51,036 nt of DNA from Fuerstiella sp. GTDB lineage: Bacteria; Planctomycetota; Planctomycetia; Planctomycetales; Planctomycetaceae. Under the pieces are notes generated by a model. That model was given only the letters and a program-made list of their open reading frames with translations, was not told the DNA's origin and made no database searches. The position numbers and the translations under genes were made by a program. How positions within the stretch are numbered: the stretch's first letter is position 1; each line of letters starts with the position of its first letter. The stretch is from assembly GCA_029941865.1 (NCBI GenBank), contig JAPYTO010000019.1, forward strand, positions 1 through 51,036. Direction: 5' to 3'. Shown in pieces: positions 46,396 through 51,036 of the stretch.

Positions 46396-48111
46396 TCAGA
46401 AGACCAGCACGGCAGACAACACGGCAACGATACCGGCACCGAAACCCAGAGCCAGAATCATGATCAACGCTCTGCGACGCTTCTGCTCCGCGGCCAGTTC
46501 TGACTCGCTTATCAGTTCGAAACCGCTGCCGTCCGCGAAGGTCACTTTTGACCGGTGCCGAAGTTCAACGAAGGCTTCGGCACTGCCATTCACAAACGTC
46601 GGCTGAGCACGTGATTCCTGTTTCAACTGCCATTTGGATCCGTCATATTCGATGGTACATTGACGGTCATCAACAATCGTGGCGGGCATGGCGATTTCGC
46701 ATTCCGGTGCTTTGCCCACACGAGTCTTGACACTTGTCAGCATGCGTTGCTGCTTCGATTTCAGACGCCGAACAAACCAGCCCTGGGGAACGTTTGTACG
46801 AGTCTGCACAGAAGGCCGCGACTGAGTGGCCCGCGGCGGCGCTGTGGCCTGTGGTCGCGAGACATGTGACGCGGGTTGCCGGATCGCCGGTGTGTCGTCG
46901 CCGGCAAACGTGTCGATCTCTGCCTGCAGGTGACGGCTGGGGTTGTCGAGCCACTCGCTGGCCGAGGTGATGGACGAACGAGGAATGGCGGACGGCTGGG
47001 CCTTTCGCGATGCTTTGTCTTTATCACGTGCCTGTTTTGCTCGCACCGTGACCAGGTGCCGAAAGTCAAACTTCACGGGTCGACGCTTGGACAATGGCTG
47101 CAGCGCTTTGGCGACGGCCAGTGCTGATGAAAAACGACCGGCGGGTGTTTTGGTCATCATTTTTTCAACAATGGCGACGACCTCCTCAGGAACTTCCAGA
47201 CGTATCTCGCGAATTGCACGTGGCGTTTGCGTTTTGTGAGCTTCAATTTTTGCTGCGTTATTCTTCTGTGGGAAAGGTACGCGTCCCGTGAGTGCGACGT
47301 ACATCGTGCAGCCGAGGCTGTAAATGTCGGCTCTGCGATCGACGCTGTTGCTGTCGGACGCCTGCTCCGGAGCGATGTAGTCGGGCGTGCCCAGGCAGTC
47401 ATGGCCAAAGATCATGGCCAGCGAGAATTCCTCGCCTTCGTTGTTGTCGAGTTTGGCAAGACCGAAGTCCAGCAGTTTTGTGACCCCTGCACTGTCGATC
47501 AGAATATTGGCCGGCTTAATGTCGCGATGAATGATGCCCTTCTTGTGAGCCGCATGCAGGCCGACCGCCACTTGCAGAAAAATGTCGCAGGCCATCTGCC
47601 AGTTCACCGGACCGTGCAACGCAACAAGTTCGTGAAGACTGATGCCTCGCATCAGTTCCAGCACCATGTAGTTGACGGCACCCGTACTGTCGATGCGATA
47701 GGTCTCGATGACGTTGGGGTGTTGGATTTCCATTCCCGCGCGGGCTTCCAGCTTCATTCGCGCCAGCATGCCGGGATCAAGCGCATGGTGACTGGCCATG
47801 ACTTTTAGTGCGACCTTGCGATTTCTGTCTCGGTCTTCAGCGATATAGACGCAACCCATACCGCCAACGCCCAGCACTTCACGGACTCGATATCCGTCGA
47901 TCACAAAACCGCGATACCGTCCCTCAAGCAATCGCTCCGCCTGAAACGGAGTCAGCACTCGATTTCGGACCAACGATCGCGCGACGGATTCGGGAGACAT
48001 CTCGTCGTCGAGTTTGAACTGCTCGATGGCTTTGCGCACCTGCCCCGCTGTCAGCAGTTCGCTTTTCTGCAGGAGTTCGAAGAACTCGTTGGCGGCGGTT
48101 GGTGCTTCCAT
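46396..48111 (-). CDS. Membrane-anchored Ser/Thr protein kinase with FHA domain
   Basis: ATG 48111 gives 571 residues; the frame extends to 48240 but only the shorter form fits planctomycete kinases. An N-terminal helical region (1-72, ELLTAGQVRKAIEQF, RNRVLTPFQAERLLEGRY) precedes the PknB-type kinase domain. That domain shows glycine loop LGVGGMGCVYIAED, K103 in VALKVM, HRDIKPANIL at 195-204, DFG at 215-217 and the activation segment LGTPDYIAPEQ. A Lys/Ser-rich linker (about 330-450) leads to an FHA-like domain at about 455-505 (TRVGKAPECEIAMP, TIVDDRQCTIEYDG), and one membrane helix closes the protein (about 547-569). FHA binding to phosphothreonine may serve autophosphorylated linker sites. 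The substrate is unknown. Confidence 0.9.
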   Translation of the reverse strand: MEAPTAANEFFELLQKSELLTAGQVRKAIEQFKLDDEMSPESVARSLVRNRVLTPFQAERLLEGRYRGFVIDGYRVREVLGVGGMGCVYIAEDRDRNRKVALKVMASHHALDPGMLARMKLEARAGMEIQHPNVIETYRIDSTGAVNYMVLELMRGISLHELVALHGPVNWQMACDIFLQVAVGLHAAHKKGIIHRDIKPANILIDSAGVTKLLDFGLAKLDNNEGEEFSLAMIFGHDCLGTPDYIAPEQASDSNSVDRRADIYSLGCTMYVALTGRVPFPQKNNAAKIEAHKTQTPRAIREIRLEVPEEVVAIVEKMMTKTPAGRFSSALAVAKALQPLSKRRPVKFDFRHLVTVRAKQARDKDKASRKAQPSAIPRSSITSASEWLDNPSRHLQAEIDTFAGDDTPAIRQPASHVSRPQATAPPRATQSRPSVQTRTNVPQGWFVRRLKSKQQRMLTSVKTRVGKAPECEIAMPATIVDDRQCTIEYDGSKWQLKQESRAQPTFVNGSAEAFVELRHRSKVTFADGSGFELISESELAAEQKRRRALIMILALGFGAGIVAVLSAVLVF

Positions 48112-48533
48112 TCGAAACTCAGGTCTGCTGTTGCATAAGGGAAGGCAATCGTTGTGCGCCAATTGACCACTCACGCACGAAGGATAATCAATATCAACGT
48201 CGCGACGAGTCTCGGCTCCGTCGCGGCATGCTGCTTTCACTGAATATTTACGGTATTTAACAGGTCAACGAACGATTTGTACAGTTTTGATCGCCCAAAT
48301 CGGGGTTTCACCACCAGGTCGCTGGTTATTCTGCGGGCTGCAACGCGAAATGTTTAGACTGCGTCCAGGCCGACGGTTCAATGTCTGGGAATTACAGACC
48401 TTTGATTTGTAGAGTGGGCCTTGTGGCGCATGGCGGCAGCAGCTGCGTGCAGAAGTCGCCCCGATCGTTTGGTCGTGTTTAATGAGTTGTGTTTCGTTTC
48501 CTTTGCAACAGTTTACTCAGCAGAGATCTTTTC
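48112..48533. other. Divergent intergenic region between kinase and ThuA fusion
   Basis: The 422 bases contain no plausible gene; a short plus frame at 48421-48726 is out of frame with the real gene and has no features. Promoters for the Ser/Thr kinase (minus) and the ThuA-SGNH protein (plus) should be here. I see no clear -35/-10 pair. Confidence 0.45.
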
Positions 48534-51036
48534 ATGTTCAGCGTTCCTTCGGTGCGGAGAGTCTGTTTCTTTTTGCTTGTCTGTGCGACGGTTGAAAACG
48601 TACCTGCTCAGGAAGTCGGCAGGCCCCACGCTGTTTTCGTCGTTGGGACTTCGCACTACAACCCGGGAGGCACGATGCCTGCACTGGCCAGGCAGTTGGA
48701 GCAACTTGGGTTTCGCACAACTGTGATCCTCCCGACCGAGGATCCGGAGAAAAACCCAACCGGAATCCCAAGCCTGGATGCGTTAAAGACCGCCGACATC
48801 GCCGTCTTCTATCTGCGGTTTCTGACGCTGCCGGATGATCAACTGAAGCTGATCGTGGATTACCTGGAATCCGGAAAACCAGTCGTGGGATTTCGCTGCA
48901 GCACTCATGCGTTCACATATCCACAGGGCAGCCCGAACGCAAAGTGGAACGATGGTTTCGGACGGGACGCGTTGGGTTCAAAGTATTTCATTCATTTACA
49001 AGGGGCCACGCAGGTGAGCGGCGTTGCCGTCGCTCGTAAACACCCGATTCTGACCGGCGTCAAGTTGGGTGACGACCTGACCGCCGCCGGCACGCTGTAT
49101 CTGGCGGACCCGCCGGACGACGCGGAGGTGCTGCTGGGAGGCACCGGGAAATCAAAGAAGACGGGCGTCGTGAAGAATGCGTTTGGCAGTCATGAACTGA
49201 CAGAAACGATGACTCAGCCGGTCGCCTGGACGTGGACCAACAAGTGGGGCGGACGGGTTTTTACGACGACACTCGGGCACCCGGAGACATTCAGCAATCG
49301 GCAGTTTGTTCGTCTGTTTCTGAATGGCATCTGTTGGGCGGCTGGGAAAGACGTTCCGCAGAAGGTGCGGTCTCGACCGATCAGGGCGGGCATGAAGTCC
49401 GACGAAAAGAAGGACGCAGCCAACCCGTCCATCGCGAACATGAAGGACGCTCGGAACACAAATAGCGGCAAGGTCGAACCACAGGAGGATCCTGAATATC
49501 TGAAGTATGGCATCTACGCCAAAACGGCTCCTCACGCGGCAGAGACAACACCCCGGACAACAACTCTGCCGCTGCAGCTGAAGAAGGGCGACCGCATCGC
49601 ACTCGTCGGCAATACGCTGATCGATCGCAGCCGGCTGTCTGGCTACTTCGAAACAATGTTGCACCAGCGATACCCCGAACACGAGTTGATCATCCGCAAC
49701 CTCGCATGGCCCGCCGATACTCCGGACCTGCAGCCTCGGCCGGACAATTTTGCGGATCAGGATCAGCATCTGAATCATGAAAAAATCGACATCATCTTTG
49801 CCGGCTATGGCTTCAACGAATCGTTTGCCGGCGACGACGGTCTTCCGGCGTTCCGGGCGTCATTGACGAGATATCTTCAGTCGCTGAAGTCAAAGGCGTT
49901 TAACGGTGAGTCGGCACCGCAGATTGTCCTTGTCTCTCCCACTGCCTGCGAAAACATCACCGGCGTCGCGGCCGGCAGTCTGAATAACAACAGGCTTAAA
50001 TCGTACGTGGATGTCATGAGAGACGTCGCAGCTGCCGAAGGTGTCGGATTCGCGAACGTCTTTGATGATACGCTGCGTGCCATGAATCCGGTTCAGGTTG
50101 ATTTAACGCTGAACGGAGTTCATCTTCTGGAAGCCGGCTATGAAGTCTTCGCCAGGTCTCTGTACCGCCGCACGTTTGGCGAAGATGCGTCGGCGATCAA
50201 CGAGGATCTCAGAGCGAACGTCATCGACAAGAATCGTCAGTACTTTCGACGGTACCGTCCCCTGAACACGTTCTACTACACCGGGGGACGCAACAAGACA
50301 TACGGCTACCTTGATTTTCTGCCAGCGATGAAGAACTTCGACATCATGACGGCAAACCGCGACGCTCGTTCGTGGGATCTGGCCGATGGTAAGAGCACTT
50401 CTGAGAAAGTCGACGATTCCAACCTGCCGATATTGCCGGACACAAAAGAAAGTCGTGGTGCGAACAACTGGATGTCGGCTGCTGACGAATTGAAGGCGTT
50501 TGAAGTCGATCCGCGATTTGAGGTGAACCTGTTTGCGGGCGAAGAAGAATTCCCTGAAATTGCCGCTCCCATCCAGATGAGATGGGACGCTCGAGGCCGA
50601 TTGTGGGTCAGCTGTTCGACGACGTACCCGCATGTTTATCCCGGTAAGGAGCCGGACGACAAGCTTGTGATTCTGGAAGACACAGACGGCGATGGCAAAG
50701 CGGATAAGTCAACCGTGTTCGCGGACGACCTTCATATCCCGCTGTCGTTCGAGCTTGGTAGCGGCGGCGTTTATGTTTCCGAAGAACCTCACCTGACTTT
50801 TATGAAGGATACTGACGGAGATGGCAAGGCCGATTTTCGTCAGCAATTGCTGACGGGATTCGGTACGGAAGATTCGCACCACGCGCTGCACGATTTTGTG
50901 TGGACGCCCGATGGCGATCTGATTTTTCGCGAAGCGATTTTTCATCACAGCCAGGTGGAAACGCCGTACGGCCCCGTCAGGCAGCAGAACAGTGGCTGGT
51001 TTCGCTTTGATCACAGCCAGCACAGGCTGACCAGTT
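48534..51036 (+). CDS. ThuA-SGNH-dehydrogenase fusion protein (3' end outside window)
   Basis: ATG 48534 opens an uninterrupted frame to the window end, 834 residues visible. Order: a signal peptide (1-26, VCFFLLVCATVENVPAQE); a ThuA-like, glutamine-amidotransferase-fold domain (about 32-265: VFVVGTSHYNPGGTMPAL, KPVVGFRCSTHAFTYP, VFTTTLGHPETF); a linker; an SGNH/GDSL-like domain (about 345-540: RIALVGNTLIDRS, a changed block I with GNT, DLTLNGVHLLEAGYEV for the last block); and from about 652 the PVC-type heme-binding dehydrogenase propeller (FEVDPRFEVNLFAGE, MRWDARGRLWV, ILEDTDGDGKADK, HHALHDFVWTPDGDL). Such planctomycete proteins usually go on to HEAT and cytochrome c parts. It is exported and probably oxidises sugars or their breakdown products; the substrate is unknown. 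Confidence 0.88.
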   Translation, partial: MFSVPSVRRVCFFLLVCATVENVPAQEVGRPHAVFVVGTSHYNPGGTMPALARQLEQLGFRTTVILPTEDPEKNPTGIPSLDALKTADIAVFYLRFLTLPDDQLKLIVDYLESGKPVVGFRCSTHAFTYPQGSPNAKWNDGFGRDALGSKYFIHLQGATQVSGVAVARKHPILTGVKLGDDLTAAGTLYLADPPDDAEVLLGGTGKSKKTGVVKNAFGSHELTETMTQPVAWTWTNKWGGRVFTTTLGHPETFSNRQFVRLFLNGICWAAGKDVPQKVRSRPIRAGMKSDEKKDAANPSIANMKDARNTNSGKVEPQEDPEYLKYGIYAKTAPHAAETTPRTTTLPLQLKKGDRIALVGNTLIDRSRLSGYFETMLHQRYPEHELIIRNLAWPADTPDLQPRPDNFADQDQHLNHEKIDIIFAGYGFNESFAGDDGLPAFRASLTRYLQSLKSKAFNGESAPQIVLVSPTACENITGVAAGSLNNNRLKSYVDVMRDVAAAEGVGFANVFDDTLRAMNPVQVDLTLNGVHLLEAGYEVFARSLYRRTFGEDASAINEDLRANVIDKNRQYFRRYRPLNTFYYTGGRNKTYGYLDFLPAMKNFDIMTANRDARSWDLADGKSTSEKVDDSNLPILPDTKESRGANNWMSAADELKAFEVDPRFEVNLFAGEEEFPEIAAPIQMRWDARGRLWVSCSTTYPHVYPGKEPDDKLVILEDTDGDGKADKSTVFADDLHIPLSFELGSGGVYVSEEPHLTFMKDTDGDGKADFRQQLLTGFGTEDSHHALHDFVWTPDGDLIFREAIFHHSQVETPYGPVRQQNSGWFRFDHSQHRLTS

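Noticed and set aside
49152-49778. Minus-strand frame of 208 codons
   Set aside because: It is antisense to the ThuA-SGNH fusion, which is continuous and well supported.

Overview
The window looks like a chromosomal segment of a planctomycete (Planctomycetota, probably order Planctomycetales). The evidence is the set of families that are characteristic of that phylum: DUF1501 and DUF1549/DUF1553 proteins with CxxCH motifs, an ECF sigma factor of the Rhodopirellula/Verrucomicrobium type, a ThuA-SGNH-dehydrogenase fusion, a Ser/Thr kinase with FHA and membrane anchor, an FG-GAP repeat protein and many secreted proteins of unknown function. I saw no tRNA, rRNA, CRISPR array, transposase or prophage gene, so this is host chromosome and not a mobile island. 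Genus cannot be decided from the sequence alone.

Layout. 1-5.7 kb: the end of a diverged RNase HII-like gene, then moeA, a threonine synthase and an M81 (MlrC-like) metallopeptidase on the minus strand, with an RraA-family gene diverging from the peptidase. 5.8-8.8 kb: two secreted proteins (one a HEXXH metalloprotease) and a FixJ-type response regulator with a clear terminator. 8.9-12.4 kb: three plus-strand genes of unknown role (GT-C-like membrane protein, secreted TPR-like protein, small membrane protein). 12.4-26.9 kb: mixed metabolism, including aldo/keto reductase, M29 aminopeptidase, FG-GAP protein, alpha/beta hydrolase, RsmC-like methyltransferase, aminotransferase, PilZ protein, Gfo/Idh oxidoreductase, and a cysE plus fungal-type cystathionine gamma-synthase pair.

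27-34.4 kb: a large TPR-like protein, two small heat-shock proteins in tandem, coaD, a peroxiredoxin-like protein and an aspartate kinase with four ACT domains. 34.6-40.4 kb is the most system-like block, all on the minus strand: DUF1549/DUF1553 protein, DUF1501 protein, an intrinsic terminator, an ECF sigma factor, and a second DUF1549/DUF1553 protein. That second protein carries an anti-sigma/FecR-like N-terminus and a membrane segment and is translationally coupled to the sigma gene. 40.7-43.8 kb: a beta-CASP metallo-hydrolase, a histone-H1-like protein, a MEKHLA protein and a STAS-like protein.

44.0-46.2 kb is a decaying patch. It holds a sensor kinase broken by a frameshift and cut off in its ATP-binding domain, a receiver-like relic, and the N-terminal stub of a cytochrome P450. 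46.4-51.0 kb: a membrane-anchored Ser/Thr kinase with an FHA domain, and diverging from it the start of a very large secreted ThuA-SGNH-dehydrogenase protein that runs off the window.

Functional links that the sequence supports are cysE with the cystathionine gamma-synthase (O-acetylserine and sulfur amino acid supply), the sigma/anti-sigma-like pair, and the two hsp20 genes. Other neighbours look like loosely assembled housekeeping and surface functions. Start codons were moved inward from the longest reading frame where a Shine-Dalgarno site, a signal peptide or the family's usual length argued for it.
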